64,000 nucleotides of DNA from Klebsiella sp. RIT-PI-d (GCF_001187865.1 NZ_LGIT01000017.1:1-64000); one strand, 5' to 3'; numbered from the stretch's first letter, positions 31,275-40,095 are shown. The notes: generated by a model not told the origin, from the letters alone. Numbers and translations are program-made.

Positions 31275-32145
31275 TTTTGATAGCCTTTTGGAACAAGTTC
31301 CGGAATTGCCTCGTTATAAAGCACAATGGGTTCCTGTTTATCTAGAACCTATGATGGCTTCAGGGGAGCGAATTACAATCGCTGTAGCGGCATTAGGGCA
31401 TGATGGTTTTGCAATGGTCCGTTCTGCTTTGAGACCGGAAAAAGCAAAAGCAATGTATGCTGAAAAATCTGATCCATTTATAGAACTTATAAAAACAGCG
31501 ACTGAAAGTCTTCAATTCCATTTGGATACCAAGCAGTCTTTTGAGGGCTGGATGCGCCCATTTAGTGGTTTAGAACTAGGTGAGCCAAGATCAGCTTTAT
31601 CTGCAGATATAATTGGAATATTAAGGCAGGCAGTGTCGATGTCTGCAAGTCTATCAGCCTTGGATTTTGATGCTCCTATTGATAAAGATAATTATAAAAA
31701 TGATAGTTGGGCAAATAAATTTAAAGATACCGTTGTTGCGAATGCTCCTGAGCTTGAAAAATACTTTCGCGGGAAGTTTACTACTGGATATTCATCAAGA
31801 GATTTACGGCTTTTCTTTTTAAGTCCAAATATTGCCGTTAATACTGGAAAGCTCATTCCTGGAGCAAACATCTCATACAATTTTGATATTAATAAATCAC
31901 GATTATTAGATCTTCTCACCGTGAAAGAGAAAGAAGGCCATATTGCTCCTAGAACTCATCATGAGTTGATAGTATATAGACCGGCAAATGATGATGCCTC
32001 ATATAGCAAAAATCAAATCAAAGCTATAGATGCATATGTCAATGCATTGAATGATGCTGGGGATAAACACGAAATTCGAGTGACTACAGCAGTATCTGCT
32101 GAAGCTGCTAGCAAGAGGTTACTTAGTCTGGAGTTAGGATTTTAA
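31267..32145 (+). CDS. Unknown partner of the HipA-like kinase (DUF3037-like N-terminus)
   Basis: This is a 292-residue soluble protein whose start overlaps the kinase stop by eight bases, so the two are translationally coupled. The N-terminal part (YKAQWVPVYLEPMMASGERI, then TIAVAALGHDGFAMVRSA, residues 18-55) resembles DUF3037 proteins, which often accompany short HipA-like kinases. The remainder is helical with no catalytic motif I can name. An AT-rich segment fills the middle. It may be a substrate, an inhibitor or a sensor for the kinase. Function is unassigned. Confidence 0.55.
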   Translation: MINFDSLLEQVPELPRYKAQWVPVYLEPMMASGERITIAVAALGHDGFAMVRSALRPEKAKAMYAEKSDPFIELIKTATESLQFHLDTKQSFEGWMRPFSGLELGEPRSALSADIIGILRQAVSMSASLSALDFDAPIDKDNYKNDSWANKFKDTVVANAPELEKYFRGKFTTGYSSRDLRLFFLSPNIAVNTGKLIPGANISYNFDINKSRLLDLLTVKEKEGHIAPRTHHELIVYRPANDDASYSKNQIKAIDAYVNALNDAGDKHEIRVTTAVSAEAASKRLLSLELGF

Positions 32146-32491
32146 CTATTTTATATTATTTAAAATGGGGTCGCTAGATCATGAATAATTATCTCCGCAA
32201 TCCCATGATTTCTAATTTTAATCTAGTGGTTAACTCATGAGAGTTTTATTAGCTTCTGCTCATGTTATATGAATGATATATATTATTATTTGTACTCCGA
32301 AGGAGTATGTTGTCAGAAAGCATAATTGTAAATGTATCTGGTATTTAGAGGGGGCTCTAGGTAGATCCGAAATGAACGTATTGGAAATCAATGTAATAAT
32401 TTGGGCTTTGTAAGATGTGCATGAGTTATAGTATGAGTTAAGTTGAAAATATTTATTGAAAGGTAATATATTATTATTGTTATTATAATTT
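32146..32491. other. AT-rich non-coding region between convergent modules
   Basis: About 350 bases have no supported gene. A short hairpin TACTCC-GAA-GGAGTA sits at 32293-32307. The region separates the plus-strand HipA-like pair from the minus-strand deaminase module and probably marks the junction of two separately acquired defence cassettes. Confidence 0.5.
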
Positions 32492-32510
32492 AGCCAGAAC
32501 AGATCTGGCT
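32492..32510. terminator. Bidirectional terminator between convergent defence modules
   Basis: A 7-bp stem AGCCAGA/TCTGGCT is followed by TCTTTGTCT on the plus strand. It lies 22 bp before the end of the minus-strand gene at 32533. On the minus strand the tail is AAATTATAATAA, so it is a stronger stop for the plus-strand pair. Confidence 0.6.
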
Positions 32511-32532
32511 TCTTTGTCTCTGTGGGGACTAA

Positions 32533-33051
32533 TTAGTCGATCACATGTTCGAATTTAACCTGTGCAATCTCTTGTTTAATATAACCAATTAATTTTTCCG
32601 ATATCTTTTCAAGATTTGATTTTGTACTCGAAAGAATTATAATGGGAGAATTCGTTTTTCTTTCAAGATGATCGACCAGAATGGATTTAAGTTTAGACAA
32701 TTGCTTCCAAGATCCTTCATTTTTGTCTTGAGTATCTGTAACTGGTAACCTAACATATTGAATTTTATGTTTTTTGAATTCATCTAAAGCATCTTCAGTC
32801 GAAATAAAAATAGAGAAAAAATCTGGAAACTCTCTAGTGTCTAATAGTAAATAAGGCTCGTTTTTTTCGATGGTATTAATAAATAAATGTGAAGTAATAT
32901 CAGCTACAGGAATAAAAATGATTTTTAGTGTAGTAAAGTCATCAAATAGCCCAAGCTGATCTCCCGGAACTGCATATTTTTTCTCACGCTGGCGATTTTG
33001 TTCATTTGAACTGCAATCGCTATAAATTAGTCGTATCTTTTGGTTAATCAT
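32533..33051 (-). CDS. Unknown protein overlapping the avcD-like gene (weakly DUF488-like)
   Basis: This is a 172-residue soluble protein whose start overlaps the last eight bases of the deaminase gene, so it is almost certainly co-translated with it. The N-terminal part has DCSSNEQNRQREK and VPGDQLGLFDDF. The middle reads LLLDTREFPDFFS and LDEFKKHKIQYVRLPV, a strand-loop-helix pattern reminiscent of DUF488 (LDxR ... GIxYxHLP). The C-terminal half is a Ser/Lys-rich alpha/beta segment. I cannot name a family with confidence. Its position suggests a modulator or second component of the deaminase defence system. Confidence 0.6.
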   Translation of the reverse strand: MINQKIRLIYSDCSSNEQNRQREKKYAVPGDQLGLFDDFTTLKIIFIPVADITSHLFINTIEKNEPYLLLDTREFPDFFSIFISTEDALDEFKKHKIQYVRLPVTDTQDKNEGSWKQLSKLKSILVDHLERKTNSPIIILSSTKSNLEKISEKLIGYIKQEIAQVKFEHVID

Positions 33052-34672
33052 TCTTTCCCCCTTGCCAAGAGAGTTTTATCTCCATTGACGAATAAGGTTC
33101 TTTGTATGCTTCAGATGGTCTGCCCCAAGCGGGTGTTCCTAGCGAGAAATCACCAGTAATTTTATTTTTATAATCTCTAACTTTTAAAAATACACGTCTG
33201 TATAATCTTGGCGCTACGCCAACGAATGGTCGAAAAAGAACATGAGTTCCCCCTTCAGATGGTGGAAGCCAATCTAGAGAATTCACAGCTATTGCATCAT
33301 TATGGAGTTCGGTCGCTTTGCTTTTAGGGTAAGGCTCTATAAATTGAACTTCGTCAATTCCTGCGGCGATGATATGTCTTGCACAATAGTGACAAGGGTA
33401 CGTTGTGACATACATCCGGCAACCTTTTGGAGACACTCCTGAAATTGATGCAGAAAGTATTGCATCCATTTCAGCATGAACAGCTCGGCTAAACTCAATT
33501 AAACCACCAAGCCTCGTTTTTCTAACCTGTTTTATTATCTCGTCTTTATCTTGCCCACTCACCAAAATAGGGAAAGCATTAATCAATTCTTCAATTATAT
33601 TATTTTGTTCTTTGTTGCTACTACAATACTTTGTTTCTCGGAAAGCACAACGGTGGTCATTGACTGCATTCAGCGAGAAAGAATTTCCATAAATACCGCC
33701 ACCAGCTTTAGGGACATCATTTGCTCCTGTTGCTACAATATTTCCAGCCGAACTAACTAATGCAGCACCTACTTGGCGTGAAAGGCACGCACTTCTCATT
33801 TGGGAAGAGCGAGCATGGTGCATTGCAGTTTCTGAGATTGTGGGGCTAATAACAGATTTTTGCGTAATAAGATTTACGAATCGACGCAAATGATCATTCA
33901 TGCCTGTAATTGTCAAATCTTCATTTGCATCTTGAGTGTTATCAACAAAAAAATCAGCCTCATAAAAAGTATCTGAAACATGCTGACCATATTTTTCTTC
34001 TGCATTTTCATCACGGTTTAAAAATTCTCTAACTTGCGTCTTAACAGATGCTTTTCCAATCTCAGAGCGATCAAATAAATTTTTCCGTATGCGTTCTTCT
34101 CTTTGAATTGGATCGCAAACAATTCCTATCAAGGAAAATGAATCTTGATAAAGTTCTCTAAACAAAGACACTTCTTCTGGATGTCTTAGTGAGTCGATAA
34201 TAAATACTCGTGGTAAACCATTAGGAACAACAGGTTCACCATTAAACTCATTACCTTGTAACTTCGCTCGGCATTCGCTGATATTTCCTAATACCAGCCG
34301 GGCAACGGCAGAGTGATCTTCTTGTCGACCATAGAGTTCTCCTTTTCTTAACTCATCACCTCTATCTTGCATTATTTTGACATTATCCAATGACTTACGG
34401 CTTCCTTGAGCAGGTACTGCTAGACCTGCTTTTTCTGCTTCCTGCCGTATCAGGGTGCTCGCTTTTATAATTTCAGCCTGATAATCATTTTCTTTGAAAA
34501 ATGCACTCAGAATTTTAGCCGCAGTTCCAGCACCAGCGCCAGCAGGTCCAACGATAGCTACAAATACTTCATTGGTCCGGAGCTCACGAAGTACGTCTTG
34601 CCCATTCCTGACGTCTCCACGAACAGCATGCTTACTCGCATTAATATCTAAAGCGTTAACAACATTGCTCAT
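33044..34672 (-). CDS. avcD: Anti-phage dCTP/dCMP deaminase, AvcD-type
   Basis: AvcD-type enzymes deaminate deoxycytidine nucleotides and starve infecting phages of dCTP. The 542 residues have an N-terminal nucleotide-kinase-like domain (about 35-270) with the odd P-loop GPAGAGAGT (42-50), which lacks the Walker lysine. The C-terminal deaminase has the zinc site H399-A-E401 in AVHAEMDAI and PCHYC (426-430), with the upstream GAALVSSAGNIVATGANDVPK typical of the family. Length and domain order match the V. cholerae/E. coli AvcD group. The start ATG at 34672 has GGAG 12 bp upstream. In V. cholerae a small RNA encoded upstream (AvcI) holds the enzyme inactive. Confidence 0.88.
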   Translation of the reverse strand: MSNVVNALDINASKHAVRGDVRNGQDVLRELRTNEVFVAIVGPAGAGAGTAAKILSAFFKENDYQAEIIKASTLIRQEAEKAGLAVPAQGSRKSLDNVKIMQDRGDELRKGELYGRQEDHSAVARLVLGNISECRAKLQGNEFNGEPVVPNGLPRVFIIDSLRHPEEVSLFRELYQDSFSLIGIVCDPIQREERIRKNLFDRSEIGKASVKTQVREFLNRDENAEEKYGQHVSDTFYEADFFVDNTQDANEDLTITGMNDHLRRFVNLITQKSVISPTISETAMHHARSSQMRSACLSRQVGAALVSSAGNIVATGANDVPKAGGGIYGNSFSLNAVNDHRCAFRETKYCSSNKEQNNIIEELINAFPILVSGQDKDEIIKQVRKTRLGGLIEFSRAVHAEMDAILSASISGVSPKGCRMYVTTYPCHYCARHIIAAGIDEVQFIEPYPKSKATELHNDAIAVNSLDWLPPSEGGTHVLFRPFVGVAPRLYRRVFLKVRDYKNKITGDFSLGTPAWGRPSEAYKEPYSSMEIKLSWQGGKND

Positions 34673-34945
34673 TGTGCGCTAGGCTCCATAGATAAGGTCA
34701 TGCAATGAGTTAATGATAACCCACACACGAAACTGTAGTCGATAACGTTTGGATCGGCCGTTACTAAGGTTGTTTTTAATAACTTTATCTTGTTGATTAA
34801 CAATGTGTTTTTATGTTTCTATATCTTAAAATAAATCAGCTTTTGGCTCAAAGTAATGCGCTAGACTTGATCTCAACATGACTCGTGAATGTCTGGGGAT
34901 AAATCTGAGCTTAACAACTAAATAATCACGCTTAGTTGGATGCTA

Positions 34946-36739
34946 TTAGCTCAAAGCTTTACCCATCGCCCTCTCTATCAGTCCGAGTAGCTCTTTTTGT
35001 CGCTGCTCATAGAATGCTTCAAAATCGTCGGCTCGTAGGGGTTCAATTGGGATGTGATGACTTCTCAAGAGATCATTCATTGAGTCATCATCTAGTTGTA
35101 CTTGGGTGTGTGATTGTAGTGAGGCCAGATATGCCGATGGAGCTGATCCGCCTATCATCCTGTTTGCCTTGTACGAAATTGGTGTTTTATTGACGATTGA
35201 ATCGTACTGACGTCTTGGTATTCCTTTCTTTTCACACCAGTCTTTCGGGAAGATATGGTGGATATCCAATGAAACGTCGTCACTTTCAAGGTCACGAATC
35301 AGAGATTTCCAGAAGAGGTCGTGTGCACCCTCTCGTAATACGAGCACGTTTATACCTTTATAAGCAGCGCTCAGCCTTGATGCGAGTGATCCCAGACGGT
35401 CGATCTGGAAATTGGCATCATTAATTGTTCGAGGAAGGTCCCCGTTACTTTCAATCCACGTAAGTAATTCTTCAACATCATTAGCAATACGCGTTTCTAC
35501 TGCACCACCGTAAAGTTCGCCCAATACACCACACCAGAACCATCTGGCAAGCTTCTGATTAATTTGTGGTTCTCTCCAACGTTCTTCGTCCTTGCTGCAA
35601 ATTAGGGTCATCACAGCTGCGAGGGGGGCAATCTGGGTTCGGTAAGGTAACTCACGCTGAGAACTAAAACATTCCTGGCGAAGAAACTTAGCTGTACACG
35701 TGAAGCCATTTTCTACATCGTCAGCCCACTTTTTGTAAGCGTATAAGGGAAGTTCAAGAACAGAGGCGCGTTTTGCACTGACTGGGGATACTTGTTTACC
35801 CGTTTTTCCTGCTGCTATATCCGCTTTGCGTTTCTCCAGCGTATGCAGCATGGTGATGGCTTGTAGAAAATCTGTGCTTTCAATACCATTTAAGATCTGT
35901 TCTTCGGAAATGCGCTGTTTACGCGGGGAAACACCTCTGTCATCACTTCCATACCAGTCATCACGAAGATTGTAGCCGTCAGCTGCATAGCTTGCGGTAA
36001 CAAGCTCAAATACAGACAGTGGTACGCCTCCGGTATTAACCTTTTCAAATACAAGGCACACCGCTTCTTTGGTAGTGTTTTTTTTCAACACAATTAAGGG
36101 AATTTGATAATCGTTATAGGCATCCAGTATCTGTGTTTTGAATTCAAAGAAATGTGGAACAGCCCTAGAATTGTGGGTGTAAAGATCTTGTAACCAAGTC
36201 ATCGCCTCAAGGATCTCAGAGCATGGGAAATAAAGCTGCTGACATTCGAGTTCTCGGGTTGAAAGGTCAAGATCAACTTTCCGACCAAAATCACTGCGTA
36301 TTTGACGATTACCATCAGTTGCAATAATAGCTTCATCCAGCCTGTCCGCTCCCGTAAGAGCTGTAGGAATATGGATATAGTAATAGCGATCGATGGGTTT
36401 TCCCTTATCGGTCGTTGTTTTCACTGGGCCCTGAAGTTTTAGCACCTGAGTTAATGTTGTTAACCGTTGCTGCCCATCTAAGATTAGTTTTTCTGGGGAT
36501 GGCAAATCAGAAGAGGGAACATTTTCCACCGGTCTGACCTGAAAACGGACTTCACCTCCTGTTTCCAGAAGCATCACTGCACCTACAGGAAATGAGCGAC
36601 CAAGGCTGACGAGTAGGCTACGGACATGTTCATCATCCCACACCCAACCTCGTTGAAAATCTGGTAACTGAATTTTCCCCTCTATGATCTCTTTGAGAAG
36701 GTCTTTAAGGGGAAGCTTAGTGCTATCAAAAGTCGACAT
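34946..36739 (-). CDS. DUF262 and HNH nuclease-like protein (GmrSD type)
   Basis: The 597-residue protein has the DUF262 N-terminal signature PDFQRGWVWDD (about residues 26-36) and DGQQRLTTLTQ (about 88-98). DUF262 is a ParB/Srx-like fold that uses NTP. A C-terminal HNH-type core DIHHIFPKDWC (about 508-518) follows. This two-part plan is that of GmrSD type IV restriction enzymes, which attack glucosylated hydroxymethylcytosine DNA, and of related BREX/Ssp accessory nucleases. The C-terminal domain is shorter than GmrD, so substrate may differ. It lies upstream of avcD on the same strand with a 273-bp gap and has its own leader. Confidence 0.75.
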   Translation of the reverse strand: MSTFDSTKLPLKDLLKEIIEGKIQLPDFQRGWVWDDEHVRSLLVSLGRSFPVGAVMLLETGGEVRFQVRPVENVPSSDLPSPEKLILDGQQRLTTLTQVLKLQGPVKTTTDKGKPIDRYYYIHIPTALTGADRLDEAIIATDGNRQIRSDFGRKVDLDLSTRELECQQLYFPCSEILEAMTWLQDLYTHNSRAVPHFFEFKTQILDAYNDYQIPLIVLKKNTTKEAVCLVFEKVNTGGVPLSVFELVTASYAADGYNLRDDWYGSDDRGVSPRKQRISEEQILNGIESTDFLQAITMLHTLEKRKADIAAGKTGKQVSPVSAKRASVLELPLYAYKKWADDVENGFTCTAKFLRQECFSSQRELPYRTQIAPLAAVMTLICSKDEERWREPQINQKLARWFWCGVLGELYGGAVETRIANDVEELLTWIESNGDLPRTINDANFQIDRLGSLASRLSAAYKGINVLVLREGAHDLFWKSLIRDLESDDVSLDIHHIFPKDWCEKKGIPRRQYDSIVNKTPISYKANRMIGGSAPSAYLASLQSHTQVQLDDDSMNDLLRSHHIPIEPLRADDFEAFYEQRQKELLGLIERAMGKALS

Positions 36740-36977
36740 CTACACGTCCTTGCGAGTTAATAATTGTTCGAACTATACAATGATGTTGGATTGTTTGCAT
36801 TGCCTCTAGCTGAGAAATGAAATGTTTGGGCTATGAAGGATCTTAAAGGAGGATTGCTTACGTTAGGGTTTGTTGCCCTCAGGCAGAGCAGTAGTTTGTT
36901 ACGAGGCCTAACTAGCTAAAAGAATGAATACCACGGATAACCTAAAAACTTACAAATCATTGATAATGCTAGGTTAA

Positions 36978-37920
36978 TATTCTTTTGGTGACATCTAATC
37001 GCTGGAACCATGTCGACGCTTACTGTTATAAAACATTTCGATGTAATCAAAAATATCGCTGCGTGCTTCTTCTCGCATTCCGTAAATCTTTTTCTTTATC
37101 CATTCGCGTTTCAACAACTGGAAAAAGCCTGCAATCGCATTATCGTATTAACGTGGCAGTTACCGCGACGGCTCATGCTGCCCTACAGACCGTGTGATTT
37201 CAGGAACGACTACCACTCATAGCTTGTTTAATGACTGCCCTGATCCGAATGAATCAGCACCTGTTTTTTGGGGGTTATGCCGCCATAGAGCTGTCAGCAG
37301 TTCGTTCAGGACAATGTCCTTTGCCATCCGGGATTGCATAAACTAGCCGATAATTTTGCGTGAGAACAAATCAACAACCACGGCAAGATACAACCATTCT
37401 TCGTGGATCCTGATATAGGTTATATACGTTACCCACATTCACCCAAGGCATCCGGATTGAACTGTCGCTGGAGCCTGTTGGGCGACACGATACTGGCCTC
37501 GCCTTTGCGTGCCCTCAGATCCAGATGGATCTTGTGATAATCATAGACGCATCTCGATTCCAGCCAGAACTGTTTAATCTGTGCTGTCAGTCTCAGGTCT
37601 GCCTGATGGCGTTGAGAATGCGGCTGCTAAGGTCAGACGTAAAAGCTACTGGGATGAACATCCAGCACCCGACAGAGCAGGCAAACAGGCCAACAACGGA
37701 TGTTGTCACGGACAAAGTCGTAACTCAGTCAGACGGCTTTGCGAAGTATGCCGCGGCTTTTTTAATATGTCCCGCTCGTCGGTAACCCGCTTCAGCTCTT
37801 TCTGGAGACGGCGTATCTCGACCTGGGCACCTGACTATTCTTTATGAGTAGAAGAATCCGGACCGTACTTCTTTATTCAGGCGTAAAGGCTGTGAGTTGT
37901 GATATCGAGACGTCGTTGCC
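36978..37920 (-). mobile_element. Decayed IS3-family insertion sequence
   Basis: Minus-strand fragments of both transposase ORFs are recognisable but broken. OrfA tail pieces include YAWIKKYGPDSST and EIRRLQKELKRVTDERDILKK (37770-37880). OrfB pieces include CRVLDVHPSSFY, LTAQIKQFWLESRCVYDYHK, ARKGEASIVSPNRLQRQFNP, the DDE-domain SDQGS with a stop right after it, and the 3' end LKREWIKKKIYGMREEARSD plus FDYIEMFYNSKRRHGSS followed by a stop. Frameshifts, stops and an internal deletion make it inactive. I could not define terminal inverted repeats. It separates the defence cassettes from the Hcp-toxin relic. Confidence 0.85.
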
Positions 37921-37994
37921 CTACCCTCAACGGGCTTATTGGCTTCTATTGCCTAAAATCAGAAGAGCATGCCAGCGCAAAGCTGGCCATGCTC

Positions 37995-38420
37995 TTAGAA
38001 TGGAGAGGCGGTAAGGTAGACAGGCACGGAGTGGATGGAATCACGTACTTTGTAAGCCGCCTGGTTGTGAAAGGTGTAGATGGTTCCCTTCACTGACAGA
38101 TAGATCGCGTCATTCTCGGCCTTCGTCAATGCGTCTTTGTCCGTGGTGATCATGAAAGGTTCGTGATCGTCCTCCAGGCTCGCTATAAACGCTTTATCGT
38201 CTTTGGCTGCATCATACAGATAGAAGCGATAGGAGAAGCCTGTGGTGGCTCCTGCGCTCGTTTCCGTGATGTAGAGATTAGCCAGGCTGTTTACTTTGAC
38301 CTTCTTGATAATCTCTTGCTCAAGGGATGATAAGTGCAGCGCCTTGTAGGCCCCGAAGACGACAACTGCCAGCAGGATTAAGAATAGATAACGCTTCTTA
38401 AAAGCCTGTGCGTTTTGCAT
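37995..38420 (-). CDS. Probable immunity protein for the Ntox44 toxin relic
   Basis: This is a 141-residue protein with one N-terminal membrane helix (residues 11-28, LFLILLAVVVFGAYKALH) and a periplasmic-facing alpha/beta domain. Its start codon lies inside the last codons of the toxin domain, the tight overlap usual for toxin-immunity pairs. The reading frame is intact although the toxin gene is broken. The periplasmic placement would fit neutralising a toxin delivered by T6SS into the periplasm. No family is recognised. The assignment rests on position and topology. Confidence 0.6.
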   Translation of the reverse strand: MQNAQAFKKRYLFLILLAVVVFGAYKALHLSSLEQEIIKKVKVNSLANLYITETSAGATTGFSYRFYLYDAAKDDKAFIASLEDDHEPFMITTDKDALTKAENDAIYLSVKGTIYTFHNQAAYKVRDSIHSVPVYLTASPF

Positions 38421-38855
38421 AGTCGATACCCGCTCTTATCCAATACTGGTCGTTAGGGTCATCACCGTAAGGCGTTGAGCCATACCAATTACCAAAGGCC
38501 GGATCGGTGGTTTCTGCGTGACTTTGCGCCCATCCTGCACCCCGAAGTAATACTTCTTCAGGAATTCCCGCAGCGTGACCAACAGCCCCGTAATGAAAGT
38601 TACCAAAACTCTCGAACTGTCTCCCGCGCTGTTTGTAATCCCACGGGCCATGCCCTCTTACCTGCTGATAAAACCATGCATAGGTGAGGGCTTACGGGTT
38701 CCTGTGATCTTTCCCGTCATTCCGTCCGTTGGAATGCTGAGATTATGGGAAAATCCGGTGATCTCAATGCTGCCGTTACGATCGTGAACGTCTACAGATC
38801 CCTTAATGTCTGCGCCGCCGTCATCTTTAAGCCATAGATAAGCTGGAATTGCCAT
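38398..38855 (-). pseudogene. Broken Hcp-Ntox44 T6SS effector
   Basis: Two frames make up this relic. The first (from ATG at 38855) encodes the N-terminal 53 or so residues of an Hcp tube protein (MAIPAYLWLKDDGGADIKGS, later IPTDGMTGKITGTRKPSP). It then loses frame and stops at 38658. The second, shifted by one base, encodes a C-terminal polymorphic toxin type 44 domain: WFYQQVRGHGPWDYKQ, QFESFGNFHYGAVGHAAGIP, GWAQSHAETTDP and YGDDPNDQYWIRAGIDYAKR, ending at the TAA at 38398. About 100 residues of Hcp and any linker are deleted. It was once an Hcp with a toxin extension (Hcp-ET). It is inactive now, while the immunity gene survives. Confidence 0.82.
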
Positions 38856-39373
38856 TTTTTCTATTCCTCATGTTGTTATAAAATCCATAATAAAAGTGTA
38901 CCTACAGGTGGGTGGACAGTAAACGATCAGACGTAATAGAATTATTAATGTAGCGTATTTAAATTTTGAGTTAAGTATTCCTAAAGAAAGAGAGCTTTTG
39001 TCCCCTCCATTATTTCTGTGCATTAGTAATCAGTTATTGGTAACACTATGCCGGGACAGTAATCCACCTAAGTTTACATATGACTTAATGACATAAGCCA
39101 AAGATGTTGTATCCAGAATCTCAAAACAGTTATTTGTGAAGCCGTAAGAGAGTAAGCAGTCTGATTATTGGTCAGGCGCTGGAGTAATAGAGGCGCATTG
39201 ATCTTGATGCAGATATATAAAAAATCTTTTACAGGCTGGTAAATTTTTCAGAAATTAGATTAAGGGAATCGTCATACCATCTGTGTAGCTAAAAAATGCA
39301 TCAGTGATATAAATTACGTGCCGCGCCGCATCTTGCCAGTACAAAGCAAGTCGGCGCGCAGTGGCAAGAATAA
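38856..39373. other. Non-coding region
   Basis: There are 518 bases of mixed, mostly AT-rich sequence without a supported gene. They would include the promoter of the former hcp gene next to 38855 and the 3' side of the Nlp-like gene. I see no further transposase or Hcp fragments. The short GC-rich patch at 39317-39362 (GTGCCGCGCCGCATCTTGCC region) has weak self-complementarity and may end the minus-strand Nlp transcript. Confidence 0.4.
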
Positions 39374-39652
39374 TTAATTTATTTCAGTGGCAGGCTGTAA
39401 ACGACAACGTATTAAACTCTCCCGATCAAGCCGTCTATGATTGTTATCGTAGTAGCGTTCTGGCCAGATATCCGCCGCATCCATACCGATCGCTTGAGCA
39501 ATTAGCATCTCTCCTTTTGGCCAGGGTCTGATCAATGCATTTGCCAGTGTAGATGAAGATAATCCCGCGCTTCGCGAGACCGCGGCCAGGCTGGTGCCGC
39601 GTTTGTGCACTGCGGCAATGATATCGGCGGGATGCCAGTCTTTTTTTGTCAT
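39374..39652 (-). CDS. Nlp/Ner-like HTH regulator (first copy)
   Basis: This 92-residue protein of the Ner/Nlp (SfsB) group is related to the Mu Ner repressor. It has the family signature W-H-P-A-D-I-I-A (residues 6-13), then SLAAVSRSAGLSSSTLANAL as HTH and RPWPKGEMLIAQAIG-x-DAADIWPERYY. CAGGAG lies 9 bp before the ATG. It is divergent from an XRE gene across a spacer with two inverted repeats. A close paralogue lies at 41419-41688. Targets are unknown. Confidence 0.85.
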   Translation of the reverse strand: MTKKDWHPADIIAAVHKRGTSLAAVSRSAGLSSSTLANALIRPWPKGEMLIAQAIGMDAADIWPERYYDNNHRRLDRESLIRCRLQPATEIN

Positions 39653-39684
39653 TTCGATTACTCCTGTATGTTATGGAATGTTTG

Positions 39685-39744
39685 ATTATCCTGTTTTGGG
39701 ATAATTATGTAAACAGCAGATATTCGATTTTGGGATTAAAATCG
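39685..39744. promoter_or_regulatory. Two operator-like inverted repeats between divergent regulators
   Basis: Repeat one is ATTATCC-N7-GGATAAT (39685-39705). Repeat two is CGATTTT-N6-AAAATCG (39725-39744), immediately before the XRE start. Both are built around a shared TTTTGGGAT core, 34 bp apart (about three helical turns). The first is close to the HipB operator form TATCC-N8-GGATA but with N7. Autoregulation by the XRE protein is the simplest reading. Confidence 0.55.
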
Positions 39745-39745
39745 G

Positions 39746-39979
39746 ATGTTAAAAATGGCATCAATTTATTCAGAAGATTATCAGCTGATTATAAAAGCGC
39801 TTCGTGCTGGCAGGCTTGCTAAGGGGATGACGCAGGCGCAGCTGGCAAAGGCATTAGACAAGCCGCAGTCGTTCGTGGCAAAAGTTGAAAATGGAGAGCG
39901 TCGCCTGGATGTTGTCGAGTTTGTTCGCGTCTGCCGTCTGGTAAGCCTCGATCCTGCCAGTATCCTCAGTAAGCTGTGA
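39746..39979 (+). CDS. XRE-family HTH regulator
   Basis: This is a 77-residue single-domain repressor-type protein with the HTH at residues 28-50 (MTQAQLAKALDKPQSFVAKVENG), a clear Cro/C1 consensus. It is followed by RRLDVVEFVRVCRLVSLDP. The start may instead be the ATG three codons later. Neither has a good ribosome site, and an operator-like repeat abuts the start. It lies 116 bp before the HNH endonuclease gene on the same strand, so it may control that nuclease. Confidence 0.8.
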   Translation: MLKMASIYSEDYQLIIKALRAGRLAKGMTQAQLAKALDKPQSFVAKVENGERRLDVVEFVRVCRLVSLDPASILSKL

Positions 39980-40095
39980 TATATGGCGCAGCGTCATACC
40001 ACCGTCACGGTTTTCCAGTTCTAAAAATAACGTCTTGATTGCATAAAACTTTGCGAGCATGATCGCAAACATAAGCATTCAGGCGCGCGGATATT

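Noticed and set aside
36985-37847. Several plus-strand frames of 70-88 codons
   Set aside because: They are antisense to recognisable broken IS3-family transposase fragments on the minus strand.
38436-38651. 71-codon minus-strand frame starting MARGITNSAG
   Set aside because: It is the wrong frame of the Ntox44 domain; the adjacent frame gives the recognisable toxin sequence.
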